The notes under the pieces were generated by a model. It was not told the origin of the DNA. It saw nothing but the letters and a program-made list of their open reading frames with translations, and did no database searches. A stretch of 50,057 bases of DNA from Pseudomonadota bacterium (GTDB lineage: Bacteria; Desulfobacterota; Binatia; UBA12015): the NCBI GenBank assembly GCA_005777805.1, contig SXLG01000163.1:1-50057 (forward strand). Direction: 5' to 3'. The translations under genes and the position numbers were made by a program. Position 1 is the stretch's first letter; every line of letters starts with the position of its first letter. Of the stretch, positions 25,713 through 34,473 are shown piece by piece.

Positions 25713-25771
25713 TGGTGGCGACATCCGCTGGGCGCCGCAGAGGTCCAGATCCGGGAGGCGAGGGAGGGGGA

Positions 25772-28270
25772 ATGGTTCGGCGGGGCGAAAAATGTGCGCG
25801 CAGCGGGCGTAAGATCGGCGTTGGGCTGGTCGTCCTGCTCGGCGCGATCGCCGGGCTGCTCGCTGGCACGGCCCCGAAGGCAGCGGCCCAGGGAGATGCC
25901 GTCGCGCCCACCGCCCCGGCCGTGCCGTCGTCGGCGCCCAGCGCGGTTGCGCCGGCCGCGGCGGGCGAGAGTTCAGATGCGATCGTGCTCAACTTCGAGC
26001 GCGCCGACGTGCGCGAGGTCATCCACAGTCTCGCTGGCGCGCTCGGCATCAATTACCTGATCGACCCTCGCGTCGAGGGTCAGGTGACCATCCGCACAAC
26101 CGGGCGGATCCCGCGCGCCGAACTCTTTCCGCTCTTCAACCAGATCCTGCGCTCGATCGGCATCGCTGCGGTCAAGGTGGGTGAGGTCTACAACATCGTG
26201 CCGATCTCCGACGCGAAGACCCGCGTGGTGGTCTCGCGCGATGACATCCCGGCGATGGCGCGCGACGACCTGTTCATCGTCGAGCTTGTCAAGATCCAGA
26301 ACCTGGCCGCGCAGGAGATGGCCACGCTGCTCCAGCCCTTCATCACGCCGGGCGGCGAGGTCTTCCCCTACCCACGGGCGAACGTGCTCATCCTGACCGA
26401 TCTGGCGAGCAACGTGGATCGCCTGCGTGAGATGATCCAGCTCCTTGACCGCGACAGCTTCAAGGAACTCAAGGCGCGGGTCTACAAGGTCGAGAACGCG
26501 AACCTCGAAGAGCTCGGTCAGGAGCTGATCGCGGTCCTCGACACCTACGGGCTCACCGGCGAGGCCGGCAACGAGCGTGGCGTCTACGCGATCCCGCTCG
26601 TGCGGCTCAATTCCGTGGCGGTGCTGGCCTTCAGCGACGACGTATTCACTGCAGTCGAGCACTGGCTTGGCTTGCTCGATGTCCCCGAGGACTCCGACTT
26701 GAGCCGGACGGTGCGCGTTTACAACGTGCAGAACGCGAAAGCGGTCGATCTCGCCGCGGTGCTCAACGAACTCTACGGCGGCGGCACGAGCAGTGCGCCG
26801 ACGACGGGTCCGCAGGCGGGACAGCCCGGCGCGGGCGGCGGCATGTTCTCGCGGGCGGGTCGTGGCGGCTTCGGCGGCGGGGCCGGGCCGGGTGCCGGTG
26901 GTGGACTCGGCCGCCAGGCGGCGGCGTCCTCCAGTGGTCTGGGCGGCGTGGCGCAGGTCGGCGGCGGTCAGGGATTTGGTGGGGGACAGGGATTTGGTGG
27001 CGGTGGGGGTGGTGGCTTTGGCGGCGGCAGAATGGGGGGCGGCGGCGGGGCGCAGCCGGCCGGCGTGCTCGGCGGTGCGCCGGGCCTGGGCGGCGGTGGT
27101 CAAGGTGCCTCCAGCGTCGTGATTGGCGGCGGCGAACCCGGATCGTTCTTCGAGAAAGAAGTCCGGATCGTGGCCGACGCGATCTCCAATTCGCTCGTGA
27201 TCCTCGCCACGCGCAAGGACTACGAAGAGATTCTTGACGTGCTGCACGACCTCGACGTCGTGCCGCGGCAGGTGGTGATCGAGGTTCTGATCGCCGAGGT
27301 GAGTCTCAACAAGGATCTCCAGATGGGGATCCAGAGCGTGCTGACCAACAAGGGAGCGCTCGGACCCGTGCCGACGGTGAGTCCGGTGCCCACGGCGACC
27401 GCGAGCTCGGACGATATTCTCGGGCCGCTCGGCCGCGTCCTCGGCACCGGGCCTGCCGGCACCAGCGACGACCTGCTCAAGCGCCTGCTCTACGTCGATC
27501 CGACCGGGATGCTGACGGCGATCATCACCGATCAGCAGAGCTTCCGCTTCCAACTCGATGCCCTGGCCTCGGCCGGGCGGCTCAAGGTGCTGGCGAGCCC
27601 GCACGTGCTCACCTCGGACAACCGCGAGGCGCTGATCAATATCGGCCAGTCGATCCCGATCCTGACCTCGCAGGCCAATCTGGCCGGCATTCAGACCGAG
27701 GGCGGTCAGACCGCGCTGGTCAACAGCGTCCAGTACCGCGACACCGGCGTGATCCTGAGCATCCTTCCCCAGGTCAACGCCGACGGGCTGGTCAATCTGC
27801 AAGTACGCCAGGAGGTCAGCGAGGTCGACGAGGGGTTCAAGAGTTCGACCGGCTCGCCCGCCTTCATCGTGCGCGAGGCCGAGACGGCGGCGGTGGTGCA
27901 GGATGGCGACTCGCTGCTGATCGGCGGCATCATCCAGGAGGTCACGACCCGCGGCCGCTCTGGCGTGCCATACCTGATGGACCTGCCGGCGATCGGGCAG
28001 CTCTTCCGCACCGAGAGCGACACCGTGCGCCGGGTCGAGCTCATCATTCTGCTGACGCCGCATGTGATTCGCGGCCGTGCCGAGGCGCTGCAAGTGACGC
28101 AGGAATACAAGGACCGCCTCTGGGATGTGGTCGACGAGATCGATCGCACCAGCGGACTGCGCGCGCCGACCTCGCGCGAATACTACCAGCGCCAGCGCCT
28201 GCGCAGCCGAACCACGACTGCACAGCGTCCGCAGGCTGGACTCCTCCCGAACCGCGATTGGGAGGATTGA
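25772..28270 (+). CDS. gspD: Type II secretion outer-membrane secretin GspD
   Basis: An 832-residue secretin. The ATG at 25772 follows a GGGAGGGGG site and opens a signal peptide with core VGLVVLLGAIAGLLAG. The in-frame ATG at 25712 would add 20 residues and seems too early. N0 (about 70-135) has VLNFERADVREVIHSLAGALGI and the following N1-N3 repeats run to about 335. A stretch at about 336-458 is extremely Gly-rich. The secretin core follows: VVIEVLIAEVSLNKDL, then LASPHVLTSDNREALINIGQ and DGDSLLIGGIIQE, ending VPYLMDLPAIGQLF. ELIILLTPHVI closes the barrel. The multimer is the outer-membrane gate. The C-terminal S-domain-like tail is short. The ABC permease gene follows within 20 bases. Confidence 0.95.
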   Translation: MVRRGEKCARSGRKIGVGLVVLLGAIAGLLAGTAPKAAAQGDAVAPTAPAVPSSAPSAVAPAAAGESSDAIVLNFERADVREVIHSLAGALGINYLIDPRVEGQVTIRTTGRIPRAELFPLFNQILRSIGIAAVKVGEVYNIVPISDAKTRVVVSRDDIPAMARDDLFIVELVKIQNLAAQEMATLLQPFITPGGEVFPYPRANVLILTDLASNVDRLREMIQLLDRDSFKELKARVYKVENANLEELGQELIAVLDTYGLTGEAGNERGVYAIPLVRLNSVAVLAFSDDVFTAVEHWLGLLDVPEDSDLSRTVRVYNVQNAKAVDLAAVLNELYGGGTSSAPTTGPQAGQPGAGGGMFSRAGRGGFGGGAGPGAGGGLGRQAAASSSGLGGVAQVGGGQGFGGGQGFGGGGGGGFGGGRMGGGGGAQPAGVLGGAPGLGGGGQGASSVVIGGGEPGSFFEKEVRIVADAISNSLVILATRKDYEEILDVLHDLDVVPRQVVIEVLIAEVSLNKDLQMGIQSVLTNKGALGPVPTVSPVPTATASSDDILGPLGRVLGTGPAGTSDDLLKRLLYVDPTGMLTAIITDQQSFRFQLDALASAGRLKVLASPHVLTSDNREALINIGQSIPILTSQANLAGIQTEGGQTALVNSVQYRDTGVILSILPQVNADGLVNLQVRQEVSEVDEGFKSSTGSPAFIVREAETAAVVQDGDSLLIGGIIQEVTTRGRSGVPYLMDLPAIGQLFRTESDTVRRVELIILLTPHVIRGRAEALQVTQEYKDRLWDVVDEIDRTSGLRAPTSREYYQRQRLRSRTTTAQRPQAGLLPNRDWED

Positions 28271-28287
28271 CAAATCGCGCCGAGGCC

Positions 28288-29112
28288 ATGGCGAAGCGCG
28301 ACCGAGGAGGACGGCCCCTGAAGCTGCTTCTGCTGCTGTGGCGGCAACGGGAACTGCTGGGCCTGCTCGTGGCGCGGGATCTCCGCGGTCGCTGGGCCGG
28401 CTCGTGGCTCGGCCCAGGCTGGGCGCTGCTCACGCCGCTCGTGCAGCTCGCGGTTCTGACGCTTGTCTTCTCGGCCGTGCTCCACGTTCGCTTCGCGCCG
28501 AGCGGTGCCATGGCCCAGGGGCCCTTCGCCCTGGCACTGGCCTGGGGTCTCTTCCCCTGGATCGCGGCGCAGGACGGGCTTACGCGCGCGGCGTCGAGCC
28601 TGGTCGATGGAGCGGTGCTGGTCCGGCGGCTCTCGATCGAGCCGGCGCTCCTGCCTGCCGTGCCGGTCCTCTCGGCACTGGTGCAGGTCACGGCGACGCT
28701 CGTTGTCGTCGGCGGGTTGTCGGCGTTTGCGGGCTGGCCGGTGGCGCCCAGTGTCGTGCTCTGCCTGCCGGTGCTTGTCGTGCAGGGCGCATTGGTGCTC
28801 GGGTTGGGTGGACTCGCCAGCGTCGGGCACGCGTATCTGCGCGACATCGCGGCACTGGTTTCGACACTGCTGCAAATCGGTTTCTATCTCTCGCCGATCG
28901 TCTACTCCGTATCGGTCGCTCCTGAATCGCTGCGCGACATTCTCTGGCTCAATCCGATGGCGGGCCTGATCGAAGCGATGCGTGCGTTTGCCTTCGGGGA
29001 GGCGCCGCCGTGGCGCGCGCTGGCCTGGAGTACCCTCTGTGCTGCGGGGGCGATCTCGGCTGCGGGATGGGCCTTTGCCCGTGCCGCAGCCGAGCTGCCC
29101 GATCTCGTATGA
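28288..29112 (+). CDS. ABC-2 type polysaccharide export permease, Wzm-like
   Basis: A 274-residue inner-membrane permease from the ATG at 28288. The N-terminus has LLWRQRELLGLLVARDLRGRWAGSWLGPGW, which matches the amphipathic entry of Wzm/TagG proteins, where LV-x-RDLK-x-RY-x-x-S-x-LG precedes the first helix. Six hydrophobic segments follow, and the conserved end NPMAGLIEAMRAF matches N-P-x-x-x-x-x-x-x-R. It works with the ATPase encoded next to it, overlapping by ATGA, to move an undecaprenyl-linked glycan across the inner membrane. It is only 17 bases after gspD, so it is probably on the same transcript. Confidence 0.9.
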   Translation: MAKRDRGGRPLKLLLLLWRQRELLGLLVARDLRGRWAGSWLGPGWALLTPLVQLAVLTLVFSAVLHVRFAPSGAMAQGPFALALAWGLFPWIAAQDGLTRAASSLVDGAVLVRRLSIEPALLPAVPVLSALVQVTATLVVVGGLSAFAGWPVAPSVVLCLPVLVVQGALVLGLGGLASVGHAYLRDIAALVSTLLQIGFYLSPIVYSVSVAPESLRDILWLNPMAGLIEAMRAFAFGEAPPWRALAWSTLCAAGAISAAGWAFARAAAELPDLV

Positions 29113-30335
29113 ACGAGGGCCTTGCTGTGCGCGCGGCCGATCTCGGCAAGGGCTACCGGCGGGCCCGACGCCTGTCTCTGCGCTTGCGGGACTGGGTCCA
29201 TGGGCGCGAAGCCGGTCCGGCGAGCTGGGCCTTGCGCGCGGTTTCGTTCGAGCTCCGGCGTGGGCAATCTCTCGGGGTGATCGGCGACAACGGCGCCGGC
29301 AAGACGACCTTGCTGGCGCTGATCGCGGGAGCTGCGGCGCCGACGACAGGAACCATCACGACCCACGGCAGCCGTACCGCACTCCTCGAACTCGGTGCGG
29401 GCTTCCATCGCGACTTCACGGGCCGCGAAAATTTGATGCTTGCCGGGCTCGCCGCCGGTCTGGACCGCGCGACGCTGCGCCGGCGCGAGGCCGACATCAT
29501 CGAGTTCGCGGGCGTTGGCGCCGCCATCGATACGCCGCTGCGTACATGGTCGTCGGGCATGGTGCTCCGGCTCGCTTTCGCTGCCGCGACCGCATCCTTG
29601 CCCGACATTCTGGTCATCGACGAGGCGCTGGCGGTGGGCGATCAACGCTTTCAGGCGCGCTGTCTCGACCGGATCGAGATCTTCCGGCGCGGCGGTGGCA
29701 CGCTGATCTTCTGTTCGCACAATCTCTACCAGGTCAAGAAGCTCTGCGACCTGGCCCTCTGGCTCGAGGCAGGGCGCCCGCGACTGCTGGGCCCGGCAGC
29801 AGCGGTCGTGGATGCCTACGCGGATGCCTCGCGCGAGAGGCGGCTCGATGGAGAACTCGGCCGGGAGCCCGGAGCGGCTGCGGACCAGGGGCGGGCACTG
29901 GCGCGCGTGGCGCACGTTGAGGTGGCTCTTGCCGACGGCCGGGCGGCGTCGCTGGTCGAAACGGGCGACACCGTGGTGCTGCGGGTGTCGGTCGAGCTGG
30001 CCCCGGATGCCGACATCGAGCCGGGTGTGGCCGTCGGCGTGGTGCGCGCGGACGGCCTCGTCTGCCACTGCATCTCGACCGAAATCGACGGGGCACGCAT
30101 GACGCCCGGGCCGGGCCGGTCCTTCGCTGTTGAATTGCGGCTGGACGGGCTGCCCTTGCTCGGCGGGCGCTATCATTTCAACGTCGCCGCGATCGACCAG
30201 CGCAGGCCCTTGGTGCTGCTCGATGTGCGCGAGGCCGAGGCGCCATTTTTCGTCGTTAATTCCATGGCGGACTGGGGCGTGAGTCGGCTGCCCCACGTGT
30301 GGACAGCACCCGGCGGGAGATCGGGGTCGGAGTGA
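29109..30335 (+). CDS. ABC transporter ATPase for polysaccharide export, Wzt-like
   Basis: A 408-residue ATPase starting at the ATG of the ATGA overlap at 29109; the open frame extends upstream inside the permease gene but is not needed. Walker A is GDNGAGKTT at 59-67. The Q-loop block is LLELGAGFHRDFTGREN. The signature TWSSGMVLRLAF and Walker B ILVIDEALAVGD are fully canonical for Wzt. A C-terminal beta-sandwich (about 265-400) contains VSVELAPDADIEPGVAVGVV and should bind the modified non-reducing end of the polymer. It pairs with the permease at 28288. Compare the orphan copy at 8533, which has an altered signature. Confidence 0.92.
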   Translation: MNEGLAVRAADLGKGYRRARRLSLRLRDWVHGREAGPASWALRAVSFELRRGQSLGVIGDNGAGKTTLLALIAGAAAPTTGTITTHGSRTALLELGAGFHRDFTGRENLMLAGLAAGLDRATLRRREADIIEFAGVGAAIDTPLRTWSSGMVLRLAFAAATASLPDILVIDEALAVGDQRFQARCLDRIEIFRRGGGTLIFCSHNLYQVKKLCDLALWLEAGRPRLLGPAAAVVDAYADASRERRLDGELGREPGAAADQGRALARVAHVEVALADGRAASLVETGDTVVLRVSVELAPDADIEPGVAVGVVRADGLVCHCISTEIDGARMTPGPGRSFAVELRLDGLPLLGGRYHFNVAAIDQRRPLVLLDVREAEAPFFVVNSMADWGVSRLPHVWTAPGGRSGSE

Positions 30336-32371
30336 GGCGGGGGCGCCATGCCGTCGCGCTGGCGGCGATTCTCGCCCTGGCCGCAGCGCTGCGGCTGGTG
30401 GACATCGGCACAGGCTGGTTCGGGGCCGATCAGGCGCGCGATCTGACGATCGCCGCTGATGTCATTGCCGGTCGCGGTTGGCCGCTCGCGGGTCCGGTGA
30501 TGCGCAACCAAATCCGTCTTGGCGGGGTCTACTACGGCTTCTGGGTGCCGCCGTTTGCACTCGGTGGCGGGGCGCGCGCGGCCTACCTCTGGGCGGGACT
30601 GCTCGGAACCGCCGGCGTGATGCTGGCCGCGCGCCTCGGGCTGCGGGCGGGCGGCCCGGCGTGTGGTCTCGCCGGCGCCCTGCTACTCGCGACGGCACCA
30701 ATTGCTGTGATCGACGAGCGCGTGGCATGGCCTCCGGCCCTGGTGCCGCTGGTCACGGGGCTGATCCTGCTTCTTGCGCTCGACCAGCGCGAGCGTCCAA
30801 GCCCCCTTCGCGCGCTGCTGCTCGGTGGCCTCTGCGGTCTCGCGACACAAGTCCATCTTTCGCTCGTGCCGATCGCGGCTCTCGGACTGGGGAGCATTGT
30901 GCTCGCCCGGCAGGCCCGGACCGTCCGCAATTTTGGACTGGCCGTGCTTGCCTTCCTGCTGCCGATCGTGCCGATGCTTTTGGTCGCGGGCGAGCCCCTT
31001 GCCACAGCACCGCAGACCCAGGTCGTGCTGCCCTCGCTGGCGAACCGGATTGCGGCCGTGCTGGTGGCCCCGATGCGTGCGGTTGGGGCTGTCGCCGGGG
31101 ACGCGCCCGCGCTCATTGCCACTCTGCTCGGGCTCGAGGCCGTCTGGCTGCCGCTCGCGCTGGGATGTGCGGTGGTGGTGGCGTGGCGCGGTGAGCTGCC
31201 CCTCCGGCTGGTCGGACTCGCACTGCTGGTCAGCGTGGCCGCGGTGGTGGCGTTGCCGGCCGAAGCTTGGGCATATTATCTTGATGCAGCACTGCTCCCG
31301 GCGTCGGTCGTGCTGGGCTGGGCTGTGACACGCTGGCGCAGCGCGGCGGTCCCGTGGGTGCTGGTCGGGTTGGCTCTCGCCCGAGTTACCGTCCTGAGCT
31401 GGTGGATCGGCGACGTCGCGCAGCGCGGTTTCATCTTCGCCGATTTCGAGCAACTGGCACTCGCCGAGCCCGCGCTCGGTCAGGGGAGGCGCGTCCGTTT
31501 GCTCACGCTGGCGACCAAAGAGCAGGTATGGCCCCGGCTGCTCGATCGCGCCGGCGGCGATCCCGCCCGAGTCGCGGCGCGCTTGCACGGCCCGGGATTC
31601 GCCGATCTCGCCACCGACAATGCCTATTTCGAGGGACGGGCGGTGGCCCGCGCTCTCGCCGCGGCGGCGCGCGCGCCGGCTGGGCTGGGCTCTCGGCTGC
31701 TGAGTGCCGGGTCGGGCGGGCATGGGGGCAGGCGCCCTGGCTCCGCGCGGCCCGGCCCTGCCTTGGAGTGGCCGGCGGCCGAGCGTGATGTGGCTCTTTT
31801 CTACCCGGACGGACTTGACCCCGGCTTCCTTGGCGGCGCCGACGTCGAGACCATCGGCCCCTTCGTGAGCGTGACGCTGCCGCTCCGCCTGCGACCGGAA
31901 CGCGGCCGTATCGTTGTTTGTGATGGTCGGACCGTGTCGTTGCCCTGGCCGCGTGTTCCGGCGCTCGACCCGCGCAACTACGGTCGCGGTGAGATCGCGC
32001 GACCGCGCTGGCCCTGCGCCCGCGTGCGGGTCGAGATCCCGATCGAGGGGGCGGGCCCTTGGCGCTTGCTTGCCGCGCTGCGCGGCGCGGGACAGATCGT
32101 CGCCGGGAACTTGCGTGCCGAGGGACGCGACGGCGACCCGGAGCGCCCGCAACTCGAACCGCTCGGAGCGATGCCGCCGGGCTTCGATCGAGGCTGGGCG
32201 GTGCCGGCGAGGGCGGTGGCCCTGCTGCTCGAGATCGACATCGACGGGCCAGCCACGCTCGACTTCGTCGCGCTCCCGGCTCTCCGGGGAGTCTCCCGCG
32301 TGAAGGCGTCGTCGGTCAGGCGATCTGGTGGGCCGGAACGCCCTCCTGGCCTCGGGATACCGCTCTCGTGA
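30332..32371 (+). CDS. Membrane glycosyltransferase, GT-C / GT39-like, with soluble C-terminal domain
   Basis: About 679 residues from a GTG overlapping the Wzt stop (GTGA at 30332). The first helix AVALAAILALAAALRLVDIG is followed by a loop GWFGADQARDLTIAADVIAG. Its acidic residue matches the catalytic Asp/Glu region of GT-C enzymes. The pattern NQIRLGGVYYGFWVPP is typical of ArnT/PMT-like proteins. About ten more membrane helices run to residue 380, then a soluble domain of about 270 residues follows. The last 25 residues (from about RGVSRVKA) run into the junction with the foreign-looking module and may not be the original end. Acts on lipid-linked sugars in the periplasm (family knowledge). 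Confidence 0.78.
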   Translation: MRRGRHAVALAAILALAAALRLVDIGTGWFGADQARDLTIAADVIAGRGWPLAGPVMRNQIRLGGVYYGFWVPPFALGGGARAAYLWAGLLGTAGVMLAARLGLRAGGPACGLAGALLLATAPIAVIDERVAWPPALVPLVTGLILLLALDQRERPSPLRALLLGGLCGLATQVHLSLVPIAALGLGSIVLARQARTVRNFGLAVLAFLLPIVPMLLVAGEPLATAPQTQVVLPSLANRIAAVLVAPMRAVGAVAGDAPALIATLLGLEAVWLPLALGCAVVVAWRGELPLRLVGLALLVSVAAVVALPAEAWAYYLDAALLPASVVLGWAVTRWRSAAVPWVLVGLALARVTVLSWWIGDVAQRGFIFADFEQLALAEPALGQGRRVRLLTLATKEQVWPRLLDRAGGDPARVAARLHGPGFADLATDNAYFEGRAVARALAAAARAPAGLGSRLLSAGSGGHGGRRPGSARPGPALEWPAAERDVALFYPDGLDPGFLGGADVETIGPFVSVTLPLRLRPERGRIVVCDGRTVSLPWPRVPALDPRNYGRGEIARPRWPCARVRVEIPIEGAGPWRLLAALRGAGQIVAGNLRAEGRDGDPERPQLEPLGAMPPGFDRGWAVPARAVALLLEIDIDGPATLDFVALPALRGVSRVKASSVRRSGGPERPPGLGIPLS

Positions 32372-32388
32372 TAAGGACAAGCGAGAGC
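32362..32388 (+). promoter_or_regulatory. Inverted repeat just before the RecQ-PRTase start
   Basis: GCTCTCG at 32362-32368 and CGAGAGC at 32382-32388 form a perfect 7-bp inverted repeat around 13 bases that contain AAGGA and the stop codon of the preceding gene. It ends six bases before the ATG at 32395. It could be an operator for autoregulation or an mRNA hairpin that limits translation. Confidence 0.4.
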
Positions 32389-32394
32389 CCCGAC

Positions 32395-34473
32395 ATGACC
32401 TACAACGCACAACGCGCGCTGGAGTTGCTCCGGTTCGGTTCGGGACGCGCCGACGCCACCTTCCGTGAAGACCAGGAAGAGGCGATCCGTCACCTTGTCG
32501 ATGGTCGTGGCCGTCTGCTGGTTGTTCAGAAGACTGGATGGGGCAAGAGCTTCGTCTACTTCATCGCGACGAAACTGCTGCGCGACGGCGGCAGTGGCCC
32601 CGTGCTGCTGATCTCCCCGCTGCTGGCGTTGATGCGAAATCAGATCGCCGCAGCGGAACGCATGGGCCTTCACGCCGTCACAATCAACTCCGATAATACC
32701 GCCTACTGGGCACAGGTCGAGGCCAGACTTGCGCGTGGGGAAGTCGACATCCTCCTGATCTCGCCCGAGCGCCTGGCGAACGAACGTTTCCGCACGCAGG
32801 TCCTCGCCGGGATCGCTGCGGATATCTCAATGCTTGTCATCGACGAGGCGCATTGCATCTCGGACTGGGGCCACGACTTCCGCCCTCACTATCGATTGCT
32901 GGAGCGGATCGTCAGAACGCTGCCGCCCAACCTGCGTCTCCTGGCCACCACGGCGACGGCGAACAACCGCGTGATGGAGGATCTCGCTGTCGTGCTCGGT
33001 CCGAACCTGGACGTCTCGCGCGGCGATTTGAATCGATCCTCGCTCGCCCTGCAAACCATCCGCCTGCCCAGCCAGGCCGAGCGCCTCGCCTGGCTGGCAG
33101 AGCAACTGGCCGCGCTGCAGGGGCACGGCATTATTTATACGCTGACGGTGCGTGACTCCGACCAGGTCGCCGACTGGCTCAAGACCCGAGGCTTCAATGT
33201 CGAGGCCTACACGGGCAAGACAGGTGATCGTCGAGAAGTGCTGGAGCGGGCACTTCTCGATAACGAGGTCAAGGCGCTGGTCGCGACGACGGCGTTGGGC
33301 ATGGGCTACGACAAGCCTGATCTTGAATTTGTCATCCATTACCAGATGCCGGGTTCCGCCGTCGCGTACTACCAGCAAGTTGGACGCGCGGGCCGTGCGG
33401 TGGACTCCGCCTACGGTGTGCTGCTCAGCGGCGAGGAAGACTCGGACATCACCGGTTGGTTCATCCGCAGCGCCTTTCCGACTCGTCAGGAAGTTGCCGA
33501 TGTCCTTGGTGCACTCGAGGAAGAAGAGAACGGCCTGTCCGTCTCCGAGCTGCTCGGTCGTGTCAACCTGAGCAAGCAGCGCGTCGACAAGACGATCGGG
33601 CTGCTCTCCCTCGAGGCCCCAGCGCCGATCGCCAGGCAAGGCACAAGGTGGCAGCTCACGGCAGCCGCGCTGAGCGATGGGTTCTGGGAGCGCGTCAAGC
33701 GACTGACGGCCCTGCGGGATCGCGAGCATGAGCAGATGCGTGAGTACGTCAGTCTACCATTTGGTGATCATATGGGCTTCCTGATCCGTGCGCTGGACGG
33801 CGATCCCCGTGGTGTCACGCCGCCAGTGCTTCCCCCACTGCCGATCACGGTGAACGGTGCGTTGGTTCGGGACGCCGTTGCCTTTCTTCGGCGCACCAGC
33901 CTGCCCATCGAGCCCCGCAAGAAGTGGCCGGATGGGGGGATGCCACAGTATGACATCAGGGGAGTCATTCCCGCCGACCATCAGGCACGGCGCGGGAAGG
34001 TCTTGTCTGTATGGGGTGACGCTGGTTGGGGTGAACTGGTCCGGCAAGGCAAATATCACGCTGGTAGGTTCGCCGACGACCTGGTTGCGGCGTGCGTGAA
34101 GATGGTTCGCGAGTGGAACCCCGAGCCCAAACCGACGTGGGTGACGTGCGTTCCATCGCTGCGTCATCCCGATCTCGTCCCCGACTTCGCGATGCGCCTG
34201 GCTGCGGCCCTGGGTCTGCCCTTTCTTCTGGTTCTTGCGAAGGTAGACGTCAGGCCCGAACAGAAGACGATGAGAAACAGTACACAGCAGGCGCGCAATA
34301 TCGACGGCTCGTTGGCGCTCAACGGGCCGCCAGTTCCGGATGGCCCGGTGATCCTGGTGGACGACATGGTGGATTCACGCTGGACACTGACCGTGGCCGC
34401 GTGGTTGCTCTGCGTTGGCGGAAGCGGTGTGGTTTGGCCGATGGCGCTCTCTCAAACGGGGCACGATGAATGA
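32395..34473 (+). CDS. psyrT: RecQ-family helicase fused to a phosphoribosyltransferase domain (PsyrT/RqlH-like toxin)
   Basis: A 692-residue protein. The RecQ helicase core has motif I QKTGWGKS (45-52), DEAH at 150-153 and LATTATAN at about 183-190. Motif V is [21 protein letters not shown] and motif [10 protein letters not shown] (327-334). Typical RecQ zinc cysteines are not seen. After a winged-helix-like part, the C-terminus carries a type I PRTase PRPP loop, [10 protein letters not shown] at about 652. This RecQ-PRTase fusion followed by a DprA-like gene is the PsyrTA or RqlH/RqlI pair, in which the helicase-PRTase protein is toxic and the DprA-like partner restrains it. PsyrTA is described as a toxin-antitoxin anti-phage system. 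Codon use is visibly less GC-biased than in neighbours, which suggests transfer. Confidence 0.88.
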   Translation: MTYNAQRALELLRFGSGRADATFREDQEEAIRHLVDGRGRLLVVQKTGWGKSFVYFIATKLLRDGGSGPVLLISPLLALMRNQIAAAERMGLHAVTINSDNTAYWAQVEARLARGEVDILLISPERLANERFRTQVLAGIAADISMLVIDEAHCISDWGHDFRPHYRLLERIVRTLPPNLRLLATTATANNRVMEDLAVVLGPNLDVSRGDLNRSSLALQTIRLPSQAERLAWLAEQLAALQGHGIIYTLTVRDSDQVADWLKTRGFNVEAYTGKTGDRREVLERALLDNEVKALVATTALGMGYDKPDLEFVIHYQMPGSAVAYYQQVGRAGRAVDSAYGVLLSGEEDSDITGWFIRSAFPTRQEVADVLGALEEEENGLSVSELLGRVNLSKQRVDKTIGLLSLEAPAPIARQGTRWQLTAAALSDGFWERVKRLTALRDREHEQMREYVSLPFGDHMGFLIRALDGDPRGVTPPVLPPLPITVNGALVRDAVAFLRRTSLPIEPRKKWPDGGMPQYDIRGVIPADHQARRGKVLSVWGDAGWGELVRQGKYHAGRFADDLVAACVKMVREWNPEPKPTWVTCVPSLRHPDLVPDFAMRLAAALGLPFLLVLAKVDVRPEQKTMRNSTQQARNIDGSLALNGPPVPDGPVILVDDMVDSRWTLTVAAWLLCVGGSGVVWPMALSQTGHDE

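Noticed and set aside
17581..28270. Reading the cluster as type IV pilus genes
   Set aside because: GspG calcium-loop blocks, GspK without Glu5, a GspL PilM-PilN fusion and GspC homology region all mark type II secretion; no pilT, pilB or pilC-type pilus genes are seen.
25973..28273. 766-codon open frame on the minus strand opposite gspD
   Set aside because: Shadow of the secretin gene; no domain, no ribosome site.
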